Under the pieces are notes generated by a model. That model was not told the origin of the DNA and did not search any database. It saw only the letters and a list, made by a program, of their open reading frames with translations. 64,000 bases of DNA from Kineococcus gynurae (GTDB lineage Bacteria; Actinomycetota; Actinomycetes; Actinomycetales; Kineococcaceae). The stretch lies in the NCBI RefSeq assembly GCF_050871315.1, contig NZ_JBJLRE010000004.1. One strand, 5' to 3'. Below, in pieces: positions 49,093 through 56,407 of the stretch. Every line of letters begins with the position of its first letter. The first letter of the stretch is position 1. Both the position numbers and the translations under genes were made by a program.

Positions 49093-50376
49093 TCAGCCCT
49101 CGCTGCCGGCGGCCGCCGCGACCGAGGCGTGGGTGCCGATGTCCCAGACGTAGGGCGGCGTCGTCCCGTTGACCGAGAAGTCCCCCACGATCCGGGTCTT
49201 GTAGATGACCGGGTTGTGGGAGGCGACCGTGCGGGCGTTGCGCCAGTGCCGGTCCAGGTCCTTGCCCCGACCGACGCCCGAGGCGCCCAGCGTGTTGAAG
49301 AGCAGCGTCGCCGCGCGCGGCACCGACTCCGACAGCACGGTCTGGGCCTGCGCGGTACGGATCTCGGCGACGGCGTTCGCAGCCTGGTCGGCGGCGGAGT
49401 CACGGTCGTGGGCGGTGTCCGCGGCGGCCTGGAGGGCCTCGGCCGCCCCCCGCACGAGCTGGCGCGCCGTCCAGGCCACCGCCGAGATCTCGCCGACGAC
49501 GGCCAGCACCTGCGCGTCGTGGCGCACGAGCGGGGCGAGCCCGTGGGTGTAGCTGCGCGTGCGGGTCCGGACCTCGTGCCCGGCGTCGCGCTCGACCGCC
49601 TCGGCGATGCCGGCGTGCACCGCGAGCAGGACCAGCTGGTAGAGCGCCGTCTGGAAACGGAACCGCTCGGCGAAGGGCCGCACGTCGGCGGCGTCGACCT
49701 CGGCACCGGTGAAGACGATGGTCCCGGTCCCGGTGAGCTGCTGGCCGAAGCCGTCCCAGTCGTCGCTGATCTGCACGCCCGGCTGCCGGGTCCGCACGAT
49801 CGCGGTGACCACCTCGAGGTCGTCGTCGTCCGGGCTCTGCCCCGGGCCCACCCGACGGGCGGTGGCGTCGGTCCAGTCCGCGAAGATCGACCCGGTCGTG
49901 TAGAACTTCCGCCCGTCGACGCGCAGGCCCCCGGGACCCTCGGTCACGACGGTCTGCTGCTTGCCCGTGACCCCGGACCCGGTCTCGCTCCAAGCGTTGC
50001 CGACGAACTCGCCGGCCACGATCCGGGCGTACCAGGCGTCCCGGTAGGCCCGGTCGGTCTCGCCCAGGGTGAGCAGCTGCTCGACCCAGGCGATGTGCCC
50101 GCGGAAGATCTGCGGGAGGTTGGAGTCGGCCGCGGCGACGTCGACGAGGATCTCGGCGAGCGCCGGGAGGTCGAGGCCGTCGCCCCCGTGCTCGACGGGG
50201 ACCCGCAGGCGCCCGAACCCGGCCTCGACCAGGGCGCGCACCGGCTCGTAGGGCAGGACGTGGTCCTGCTCGCGCTGCACGACGCCCGCGGCGATCCCCT
50301 CCAGCAGCGGCGCGATCCGGCCCCGCGCGAGGCGGAGCCGTTCGGTGACGGGCAGGGGCGTGCTGACAGCGGACAT
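49093..50376 (-). CDS. Acyl-CoA-dehydrogenase-fold monooxygenase, SfnB/DszC-like (sulfur acquisition)
   Basis: A 427-residue flavoprotein of the group-D monooxygenase type. FVGNAWSETGSG and the terminal RHWRNARTVASHNPVIYKTRIVGDF match DszC/SfnB rather than true acyl-CoA dehydrogenases. Such enzymes use FMNH2 from a separate reductase to release sulfur from organic compounds such as sulfones. Control by a SAM-IV riboswitch fits well: the gene should be on when SAM, and so sulfur supply, is low. The ATG at 50376 follows GAGGAG. No reductase or sulfonate transporter is adjacent; an SsuE-like FMN reductase lies at 9.4-9.9 kb. Confidence 0.85.
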   Translation of the reverse strand: MSAVSTPLPVTERLRLARGRIAPLLEGIAAGVVQREQDHVLPYEPVRALVEAGFGRLRVPVEHGGDGLDLPALAEILVDVAAADSNLPQIFRGHIAWVEQLLTLGETDRAYRDAWYARIVAGEFVGNAWSETGSGVTGKQQTVVTEGPGGLRVDGRKFYTTGSIFADWTDATARRVGPGQSPDDDDLEVVTAIVRTRQPGVQISDDWDGFGQQLTGTGTIVFTGAEVDAADVRPFAERFRFQTALYQLVLLAVHAGIAEAVERDAGHEVRTRTRSYTHGLAPLVRHDAQVLAVVGEISAVAWTARQLVRGAAEALQAAADTAHDRDSAADQAANAVAEIRTAQAQTVLSESVPRAATLLFNTLGASGVGRGKDLDRHWRNARTVASHNPVIYKTRIVGDFSVNGTTPPYVWDIGTHASVAAAAGSEG

Positions 50377-50402
50377 CGCCGGTCTCCTCGAGAGCGTCCT
50401 TA

Positions 50403-50422
50403 CCCGCGCGGTGCTGCGCGGG
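50403..50422 (-). terminator. Expression-platform hairpin after the SAM riboswitch
   Basis: A 7-bp GC stem (CCCGCGC with GCGCGGG) and 6-nt loop follows directly after the closing helix of the riboswitch. It could act as an intrinsic terminator or pair alternatively with the aptamer. No T-run follows. The ribosome site GAGGAG of the regulated gene is about 15 bp further on. Confidence 0.5.
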
Positions 50423-50425
50423 CCC

Positions 50426-50502
50426 GGTCATCACCCGGGGCACCCCACGACGAGGAGGGTTGCCAGCCGACGAGCCGGGGCTTCGTGTCGGCTTTCTTGA
50501 CC
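50426..50502 (-). promoter_or_regulatory. SAM-IV type S-adenosylmethionine riboswitch
   Basis: Read on the minus strand, the aptamer opens with GGTCAAGA and closes with GGTGATGACC, pairing as P1. The core GGCTGGCAACCCTCC and the later GTGGGGTGCCCCGGGTGA are the highly conserved SAM-IV/SAM-I core and pseudoknot segments known from actinobacteria. Internal complementary arms (GCCGAC with GTCGGC) form the first hairpin. It lies 50 bp upstream of the DszC/SfnB-like gene start on the same strand. Confidence 0.9.
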
Positions 50503-50559
50503 TGCCGGGCAGAGAACCACACGCGCGCGACCGGTGTCCACCCGACCGCCGGACGTCGT

Positions 50560-50940
50560 TCAGACCGGGCCCACGTACACCCACCGTCCGCCGACGCGAC
50601 GGAACCGGCTGCGCTCGTGCTGGTGGCCGCGACGACCCTCGTGGCGGTGGTGGGCCTCGAACTCGACCGTGCCGGCGTCGTCGAGGGGCCCGCCGCCCTC
50701 GGTGCCCAGCACGACGAGGCGGCGCCACTCCACGTCGGGGTCGAGGTCGAGGTCGGTGGGGCGGGTCGCGGCGTCCCAGGTCCGGAGCAGGTAGGCGGCG
50801 TCCCCCACCGCGAAGGCGGAGTAGCGCGAGCGCATGAGCGCCTCGGCCGTCGGGGCGGGCTCACCGGCGTGCCGACGACCGCAGCACCCCCCGTACGTCT
50901 CCCCCGTCCCGCACGGGCACCGGTCGTCAACCGAGATCAC
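50560..50940 (-). CDS. YchJ/UPF0225 family protein with SEC-C zinc motif
   Basis: A 126-residue protein. The N-terminal SEC-C motif CPCGTGETYGGCCGRRH binds zinc, then ALMRSRYSAFAVGDAAYLLRTWDAATRP and VEFEAHHRHEGRRGHQHERSRFRRVGGRWVYV match the YchJ NTF2-like domain. Function unknown. The GTG at 50940 follows AGAGAGGTGG by 7 bp; an ATG at 50964 lies upstream of that ribosome site and is less likely. Confidence 0.88.
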   Translation of the reverse strand: MISVDDRCPCGTGETYGGCCGRRHAGEPAPTAEALMRSRYSAFAVGDAAYLLRTWDAATRPTDLDLDPDVEWRRLVVLGTEGGGPLDDAGTVEFEAHHRHEGRRGHQHERSRFRRVGGRWVYVGPV

Positions 50941-50982
50941 TCTAGGTCCACCTCTCTGACACATAGCGTGATATCCCCACGT

Positions 50983-50991
50983 TTGTCCACA
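50983..50991 (+). promoter_or_regulatory. Perfect DnaA-box match
   Basis: TTGTCCACA, an exact DnaA box, lies in the 73-bp gap between the ychJ-like and lacI genes. It is a single copy and may be chance. Confidence 0.35.
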
Positions 50992-51013
50992 CCTGTTGAC
51001 GACGGTCTGGGGA

Positions 51014-52012
51014 TCAACCTGGGGACAAGTCGGGCGCCGGTCCGGTGGTCGTCCGGACGACGAGCCGGGGCGGGACGAGGGTCGTGACCGGGGCCCGGTG
51101 CGGGTCGGCGATCCGGGCCAGCAGCTCCTCCCCGGCCAGGCCGCCCACCCGGGCGGCCCCGTTGTCCACCGTCGTCAGCGCCGTGCGCCGCGAGCGGGCC
51201 AGGGCGATGTCGTCGTAGCCGGTGACGGACACGTCCTCGGGCACCCGCAACCCCAGCTCGTCGGCCGCGGCGAGCAGCCCCACGGCCGACACGTCGTTGG
51301 CGCCGACGACCGCGCTCGGTCGGTCACGGCCGCCCAGCAGCTCCAGACCGCAGCGGAACCCGGCGTCCTCGGTCATGTCCCCCGTCGCGACCAGCACCTC
51401 CCCGCCCGCGGCCCGGACGGACTCCTCGACGGCCGCCCGACGCAGCCGCCCCACCGACCCGGTCCCCGCGACGTGCCCGATGCGTCGGTGCCCGAGCCCC
51501 ACGAGGTGCACGACCAGCAACCGCACCCCGGCGCGGTCGTCCCCGGCGACGGTGTCGACCGGGGCGTCGTAGGAGTCCCGGCTGCCGGCCAGCACCGTGG
51601 GCACACCCCGGGCGACCTCCTCGACCGCGTGGGGGTCCTCCCGGGTGCCGACGACGACGAGCCCGTCGACGCGCAGCTGGGCGAAGACGGCCGCGACGTC
51701 GGGTTCGGTGCGGGTGTCCCCCAGCACCGGCCGCAGCCCGGCCTCCAGCAGCACGGGTCGCAGACCGTCCAGCAGGTCCACGAACCACGGGTTGCGCAGG
51801 TCGTCGAGGACGACCCCGATCGTGCGGGTCCGTCGCTCCGCGAGGCTGCGCGCGGTCGGATCCGGGCGGTACCCCAGCTCCTCGATGGCGGCCATCACGG
51901 CGGCCCGGCGTTCCGGGCCGACCTTGGGCGAGTCCTGCAGGACCAGCGAGACCAGGGACTTCGAGACCCCGGCGCGCGCGGCGACGCTGCGGATGGTCGG
52001 TCGCGTGCTCAT
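51014..52012 (-). CDS. LacI family transcriptional regulator
   Basis: A 332-residue repressor. The N-terminal LacI helix-turn-helix is TIRSVAARAGVSKSLVSLVLQDSPKVGPERRAAVMAAIEELGYRPDPTARSLAERRT, including the hinge. The C-terminal domain is a periplasmic-binding-like sugar sensor (IGVVLDDLRNPWFVDLLDG, DGLVVVGTRED, SAVVGANDVSAVGLLAAADELG). It is divergent from an inositol-dehydrogenase-like gene, and a perfect LacI-type palindrome lies in the gap, so a sugar or inositol derivative is the likely inducer. Confidence 0.9.
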   Translation of the reverse strand: MSTRPTIRSVAARAGVSKSLVSLVLQDSPKVGPERRAAVMAAIEELGYRPDPTARSLAERRTRTIGVVLDDLRNPWFVDLLDGLRPVLLEAGLRPVLGDTRTEPDVAAVFAQLRVDGLVVVGTREDPHAVEEVARGVPTVLAGSRDSYDAPVDTVAGDDRAGVRLLVVHLVGLGHRRIGHVAGTGSVGRLRRAAVEESVRAAGGEVLVATGDMTEDAGFRCGLELLGGRDRPSAVVGANDVSAVGLLAAADELGLRVPEDVSVTGYDDIALARSRRTALTTVDNGAARVGGLAGEELLARIADPHRAPVTTLVPPRLVVRTTTGPAPDLSPG

Positions 52013-52047
52013 CGATGCTCCCCCCGGGCTCCTCCGACGGCCCGATG

Positions 52048-52099
52048 TTGACAGCCGGGCCCGCCGCGCCGCATCGTGGGATCAATTGGACCGGTCCAA
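52048..52099 (+). promoter_or_regulatory. Promoter and LacI-type operator of the oxidoreductase gene
   Basis: TTGACA (52048-52053) and CATCGT (52072-52077) are 18 bp apart. TTGGACCGGTCCAA (52086-52099) is a perfect 14-bp dyad with a central CG, typical of LacI operators, and covers the expected transcript start. Confidence 0.7.
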
Positions 52100-52124
52100 C
52101 GACGGACTCTGAAAGGCTCACCCC

Positions 52125-53165
52125 ATGACTGATCTGCACCTCGGCCTCGCCGGTGTCGGACGCATCGGCGTCATGCACGCCGAGAACATCGCGACCACCC
52201 CCGGGGTAGCCCGGTTGACGCTCGCCGACGTCGCCGTCGACCGCGCCCGCGAGGTGGCCGCCTCGTTGACCGCGGCCGCCCGCGCCGCGGGTTCGGAGCT
52301 GCAGGTCGACGTCGCCGCGAGCAGCGAGGCCCTGCTCGCGAGCGGGATCGACGGACTGGTCGTGGCGACCGGCACCGCCCAGCACCCCGAGCTCATCGTC
52401 GCCGGGGTCGACGCGGGCATCCCGGTGCTCTGCGAGAAGCCCGTCGCCCCCGACGTGGCCCTGTCCTTGCCCGTCCTCGAGCACATCGCGGCCAACGCCG
52501 GCGTCGTCCGGATCGGGCACCAGCGGCGCTACGACGCGGGCTACCTGGCCGCCAAGCGTGCCTACGACGCCGGCGAGCTGGGCTGGTTGCACGCGCTGCG
52601 GGCCACCACGTGCGACATGGCCCCGCCGCCCGTGGCCTTCCTCGCGACCTCCGGCGGGCTCTTCCGCGACTGCAGCGTCCACGACTTCGACGTCATCCGC
52701 TGGATCACCGGGCGAGAGATCGTCGAGGTCTACGCCCGCGGCAGCAACAACGGCGACCCGGCCATCGGTGAGGTCGGCGACGTCGACACCGCCCTGGCCG
52801 TGTGCACGCTGGACGACGGCACCCTCGCGACGGTCACCGCCAGCCGCTACAACGGTGCCGGCCACGACGTCCGGCTGGAGCTGCAGGGGTCCAAGGCCTC
52901 CCTCATGGTCGGCCTGGACGAGCGCACGGCCCTGCGCTCGGCCGAGCCCGGCGTGACCTTCCCGACCGGCGGCCCCCACCTGACCTTCGCCGAGCGCTTC
53001 GGGGCGGCCTACCGCGCCGAGATCGTGGCCTTCACCGACCTCGTCCGCGGGGTCGAGGGCGAGCTGTGCCACCCGGCCGACGCGGTCGCCGCCTCCCGGG
53101 TCGCCGACGCGGCCCAGGAATCCCTGCTCACCGGCGGTCCGGTCCGGGTCGACCTGCCGGCCTGA
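52125..53165 (+). CDS. Gfo/Idh/MocA oxidoreductase, inositol 2-dehydrogenase-like
   Basis: A 346-residue NAD(P)-dependent dehydrogenase. The Rossmann loop is LGLAGVGRIGVMHAENI, CEKPVAPD contains the catalytic Lys of the family EKP motif, and GHQRRYDAGY and GGLFRDCSVHDFDVIRW (Asp and His at the active site) match IolG-type inositol dehydrogenases. Substrate could be myo- or scyllo-inositol or a related sugar. GAAAGG lies 8 bp before the ATG. No other inositol genes are adjacent; control is by the divergent LacI. Confidence 0.87.
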   Translation: MTDLHLGLAGVGRIGVMHAENIATTPGVARLTLADVAVDRAREVAASLTAAARAAGSELQVDVAASSEALLASGIDGLVVATGTAQHPELIVAGVDAGIPVLCEKPVAPDVALSLPVLEHIAANAGVVRIGHQRRYDAGYLAAKRAYDAGELGWLHALRATTCDMAPPPVAFLATSGGLFRDCSVHDFDVIRWITGREIVEVYARGSNNGDPAIGEVGDVDTALAVCTLDDGTLATVTASRYNGAGHDVRLELQGSKASLMVGLDERTALRSAEPGVTFPTGGPHLTFAERFGAAYRAEIVAFTDLVRGVEGELCHPADAVAASRVADAAQESLLTGGPVRVDLPA

Positions 53166-53186
53166 CCTCCCGGCCTGACCTCCCGG
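53161..53186. repeat. 13-bp tandem duplication after the oxidoreductase stop
   Basis: CCTGACCTCCCGG occurs twice in direct succession. The first copy contains the oxidoreductase stop codon. A small CCCGC-CT-GCGGG hairpin follows at 53190-53201 and may help termination. Confidence 0.7.
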
Positions 53187-53202
53187 TCTGCCCGCCTGCG
53201 GG

Positions 53203-54720
53203 TCAGGAGCAGATGTCGTCGCTGGCCACGCGGGCCTCGAAGGTCGGCGTCGCGGTCGGGGTGGCGGGGGCACCCACCACCCGGCTGCGGACGTCGACCA
53301 CGGTCGGGGCCTGGTTCAGCTCGACCACGACGGTCGACCCGAGCGAGTCGTCCTCGACCAGGTCGGCCCCGCCGAGCGCGGCGGCCACCGTCGCGGCGGA
53401 GTCGGCCTTGGCCGAGCCGTAGCGGACGACCGCGGCCGCGGCCGGACGCAGGGCGTCCCCGTCCCCGGTGCCGGCGATCGTGAAGCCCTGGGCCCGCAGC
53501 GCCGTGGCCGCGGCCCCCGCGGTCCCGGCCGGGGCGCCGGTGTTGAGGACCCGCACCGACACGTCGTCGGGGGCGACGGTGAGCGCCGAGGAGTCCCCGG
53601 GGGTCGTCGTCGGTGCCGGCGCCGCGGTCGCCCCGAGGGTGTCCGTCCGCAGCTCCTGCCAGAGGTCGTCGGCGGCCGACGTCCACTGCACCCGCGCCTT
53701 GTTCTGCGGGTACTCCTCGATGGGCACGGTGATGAACTGCACCCCGCCGGGGGGGAGCTTCTGCAGGCTCTGCGCGATGTCGGTCAGTTCGGACAGGCTG
53801 GCCAGCTGCGGGTCCATCGTCACCGAACTCGTGGCCGCGCTGAGGAACGAGTAGAGCTGGTCGGGCCGCGTCAGCATCGAGGAGCTCGTGACCTTCTGCA
53901 CGATCGAGGACATCAGCGCCTGCTGCCGCGAGATCCGGGAGATGTCGGAGCCGTCGCCGATGTTGTGCCGGATCCGCGCGTAGGCCAGCGCGGTGCGGCC
54001 GTCCACCTCGTGCGTCCCCGCGTCCAGGTACAGCCCGGACTGCGCGTCGGCGACCTTCTTCGGCAGGCAGATGTCGACCCCGCCGAGGGCGTCGATCATC
54101 TTCTGGAACCCGCTGAAGTCCACGACGACGTAGTGGTCGATCCGGACCTTGGTGAGTTCCTCGACGGTGTTGATGGTGCAGGCCGGGCCGCCCCGGGAGA
54201 ACGCGGAGTTGAACATGCCGAGCTCGGCCGGCTGGGTCGTGCCGTCGGTGCCCTGGCACTCCGGCATCCGGACCATCGAGTCGCGGGGGATGCTGATCAG
54301 CGCCGCGCGCCGACGGTCGGCCGAGAGGTGGACGATGACGGTCGTGTCGGAACGGGCCCCCGGGGAGTCGGCCTCCCCGCCGTACTCGTCACCGGTCCCG
54401 TCGGCCAGGTCCCGGGTGTCCGACCCCATGACCAGGATGTTCACGGCGTCGTTGCCGGTGGTCGGGTCGACGGCGGCCTCGTCGGCCGGACGGTCCGGGT
54501 TCAGCCGGTCGGTGAGGTCGATCTCGTTGATGTTGCCCTGCAGGCGGTAGAACGCGTACCCCGCGCCGCCGACCCCGACGAGCACCAGGGCCAGCACCAT
54601 GACGCCGACGACCCGCAGGCTCTTGTACAACCGACCGTGCTGGTGGGCGACGTGCTGTCCGCGGGAACGACGCCCCTGCCCGGGCAGGCCGGCGGGGGGT
54701 CGGTTCGGGGAGTCGGGCAC
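53203..54720 (-). CDS. LytR-CpsA-Psr (LCP) family cell-wall ligase with LytR_C domain
   Basis: A 505-residue membrane protein. After a basic cytoplasmic stretch one helix (about 37-60, VVGVMVLALVLVGVGGAGYAFY) anchors it. The LCP domain (about 90-300) has VNILVMGSDTRD, GARSDTTVIVHL, ALISIPRDSMV and VRIDHYVVVDFSGFQKMIDALGGVDICLP, with the Arg/Asp set that binds polyprenyl pyrophosphate. A C-terminal LytR_C domain follows (VSVRVLNTGAPAGTAGAAATALRAQGF). Family members attach glycopolymers such as arabinogalactan or teichoic acids to peptidoglycan. The GTG at 54720 is preceded by TACCCT (54733-54728), suggesting a leaderless transcript. Confidence 0.9.
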   Translation of the reverse strand: MPDSPNRPPAGLPGQGRRSRGQHVAHQHGRLYKSLRVVGVMVLALVLVGVGGAGYAFYRLQGNINEIDLTDRLNPDRPADEAAVDPTTGNDAVNILVMGSDTRDLADGTGDEYGGEADSPGARSDTTVIVHLSADRRRAALISIPRDSMVRMPECQGTDGTTQPAELGMFNSAFSRGGPACTINTVEELTKVRIDHYVVVDFSGFQKMIDALGGVDICLPKKVADAQSGLYLDAGTHEVDGRTALAYARIRHNIGDGSDISRISRQQALMSSIVQKVTSSSMLTRPDQLYSFLSAATSSVTMDPQLASLSELTDIAQSLQKLPPGGVQFITVPIEEYPQNKARVQWTSAADDLWQELRTDTLGATAAPAPTTTPGDSSALTVAPDDVSVRVLNTGAPAGTAGAAATALRAQGFTIAGTGDGDALRPAAAAVVRYGSAKADSAATVAAALGGADLVEDDSLGSTVVVELNQAPTVVDVRSRVVGAPATPTATPTFEARVASDDICS

Positions 54721-54755
54721 CTCGTGAGGGTACGGTCCCCGTCCAGCCCGACCCG

Positions 54756-54793
54756 GGGACTGCGGCAGCACTTCGCAGCGCCGCCGCAGTCCC
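54756..54793 (-). terminator. Hairpin terminator downstream of the DUF4190 gene
   Basis: A perfect 11-bp stem (54756-54766 with 54783-54793) and 16-nt loop lies between the DUF4190 gene and the LCP gene on the same strand, 35 bp past the former's stop. The putative LCP promoter follows it. Confidence 0.7.
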
Positions 54794-54827
54794 TTCACAG
54801 CCGGGCGGCCGGGTGGGTGGCTCCGAC

Positions 54828-55454
54828 TCAGGTGTCGGTGCCCGAGTTCTCGAGCTGCTGCTCGGCCTGGTTGCCGAACTGGTCGAAGCACTGCTGCTGG
54901 GCGACGGCGTCCTGGCCGGCCTGTCCCAGGCAGTCGGTCAGCTGCTGCCCACCGTTCTGGAAGAAGAACGAGGCGCTGGCGATGTAGATCGCGAGGAAGA
55001 CCGCGGACAGCACGAGCCCGACGGCACCGGTGATGATGCCCCAGAGCGCGACGGCGCCGTTGGTCGCGAGGCCCTTCTTGACCCGTCCACGGCCCTTGAC
55101 CCCGAGGATGATCGCGACGATCCCCAGGATGATCCCGATGACCAGGAACGAGCTGAGGATCGCGACGATCCCGAGGATCAGGGCGGCGACCCCGAGGCCG
55201 TTCTTCGGGGAACCGCCGTGGCCGGGCTGCCCGTAGCCGTGCTGGTCCCCGTACTGCTGACCGGAGTACTGCGGCTGGTTGCCGTACTGGTTCCCGGACT
55301 GCTGGTTGCCGTACTGCTGGTTGCCGTACTGCTGATTCCCGTACTGACCCGAGGACTGCTGGTCCCCGTACTGCGGATGGTTGCCCTGGCCAGGCTGGTT
55401 GCCGTACTGGCCACCCTGCTGGTTGTAGGGGTCAGGTCCGTCGGTCGACGACAT
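54828..55454 (-). CDS. DUF4190 membrane protein with N-terminal QYGNQ repeats
   Basis: A 208-residue protein. Residues 10-80 are Gln/Gly/Tyr/Asn-rich with QYGNQ-type repeats (SGQYGNQQYGNQQYGNQ), an intrinsically disordered cytoplasmic region. Two long hydrophobic segments follow: LGVAALILGIVAILSSFLVIGIILGIVAIILGVKG is the DUF4190 core, then GLATNGAVALWGIITGAVGLVLSAVFLAIY. A short C-terminal domain with two Cys may be outside. Function unknown; such proteins are common in actinobacterial envelopes. Confidence 0.8.
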   Translation of the reverse strand: MSSTDGPDPYNQQGGQYGNQPGQGNHPQYGDQQSSGQYGNQQYGNQQYGNQQSGNQYGNQPQYSGQQYGDQHGYGQPGHGGSPKNGLGVAALILGIVAILSSFLVIGIILGIVAIILGVKGRGRVKKGLATNGAVALWGIITGAVGLVLSAVFLAIYIASASFFFQNGGQQLTDCLGQAGQDAVAQQQCFDQFGNQAEQQLENSGTDT

Positions 55455-55544
55455 GGCTCCTCCTCGTGGTGCGTGGTCCGAAGATCGTGGCAGTGATGCC
55501 CCGCGACCGCGCGGCGAGTGATCGGCGAGCCCGCCGGACCGGGG

Positions 55545-55709
55545 TCAGCCGCTGCCGTCGACCGTCCCGTCGTTGATGGCGAGGCGGTCCGCGACCCAGG
55601 GGAAGACGACCTCGAAGCAGACCGCGACCACCGCCGCGACGACGACCAGGCTGATGAGCAGCCGGACCCACCAGGGCCCGGGCAGGACCCGCCACCACCA
55701 CGCGTACAC
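55545..55709 (-). CDS. Small Trp-rich single-pass membrane protein
   Basis: A 54-residue protein, VYAWWWRVLPGPWWVRLLISLVVVAAVV and onward, with one helix and a short acidic tail. The GTG at 55709 lies 2 bp after the sortase stop and has GGTGGG upstream, so it is probably co-translated with the sortase gene. The WW-x-RxLPGPWWVR start looks like a conserved small protein family, but I know no function. Confidence 0.7.
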   Translation of the reverse strand: MYAWWWRVLPGPWWVRLLISLVVVAAVVAVCFEVVFPWVADRLAINDGTVDGSG

Positions 55710-55711
55710 GC

Positions 55712-56407
55712 TCAGCCCACCGCCGCCAGGGACGCGGGCGGGCCGGCCGAACGGTCGGTCACCGACTCCAGCAGGGCGTGGACGACGTAGCGCTGCCGCG
55801 CCGAGTGCATCGGGTGGCAGGCGGTCATGGTCAACCAGGCCTCCGTCGGGGTCTCGCCGGGCCGGTCGGGGACGGGTGCGATGACCGAGACCTGCCGCGG
55901 CGAGACGATCTCCTCGCTGCGCACCCGGTAGGTGAACCACCGGTCGGCGGTGGCGACCACGACGGCGTCGCCGTCCTGCAGGTCGGCGATGAGGTTGAAG
56001 GGCTTGCCGTAGGTGACCCGGTGCCCGGCGAGCGCCAGGTTCCCGACCTCACCCGGCATGGCCGTCCCGTCGTAGTGGCCGATGCCCTCCTTGAGGTCGT
56101 CCGTCGCGGTGCCTTCGACGATCGGGACCGCGTAGTCACGGCCGAACCGCGGCACGTACAGGATCGCGAAGGCGTCGCCCTGCGGCGGGGTCTGGTCGAC
56201 GTCGGGGGCCACGGGGGCGGCCGGGTCCGCCGGCGCGGGGGTCGCCGGCCGGTCCGCGGACCACTCCTGCTGCAGCTCGGCGACCGTGGCCGCCTGGGCG
56301 CGACCCGACGTCACGTCGGTCCACCAGAGCTGCCAGGCCACGAACAGCAGGACGAGCACCCCCGCGGTGACCATCAGCTCCCCGAGGACCGAGACCGCGC
56401 GCCTCAC
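55712..56407 (-). CDS. Class E sortase
   Basis: A 231-residue membrane-anchored transpeptidase that links surface proteins to peptidoglycan. One N-terminal helix (about 9-28) precedes a Pro/Ala-rich linker and the sortase barrel. The catalytic residues are visible: His in NLALAGHRVTYGKPF (near 127), Cys in LTMTACHPMHS (near 197) and Arg in ARQRYVVHA. Class E enzymes in actinobacteria usually recognise LAxTG; no such substrate is encoded in this window. Its GTG start overlaps the DUF881 stop by 4 bp. Confidence 0.92.
   Translation of the reverse strand: MRRAVSVLGELMVTAGVLVLLFVAWQLWWTDVTSGRAQAATVAELQQEWSADRPATPAPADPAAPVAPDVDQTPPQGDAFAILYVPRFGRDYAVPIVEGTATDDLKEGIGHYDGTAMPGEVGNLALAGHRVTYGKPFNLIADLQDGDAVVVATADRWFTYRVRSEEIVSPRQVSVIAPVPDRPGETPTEAWLTMTACHPMHSARQRYVVHALLESVTDRSAGPPASLAAVG

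Noticed and set aside
49093..50376. True acyl-CoA dehydrogenase for fatty acid oxidation
   Set aside because: The C-terminal RHWRNARTVASHNP motif and SAM-riboswitch context match DszC/SfnB-type enzymes instead.
33438..53202. A genomic island carried by a mobile element
   Set aside because: No integrase, transposase or flanking repeats, and the base composition by eye matches the surroundings; kept only as a synteny break.
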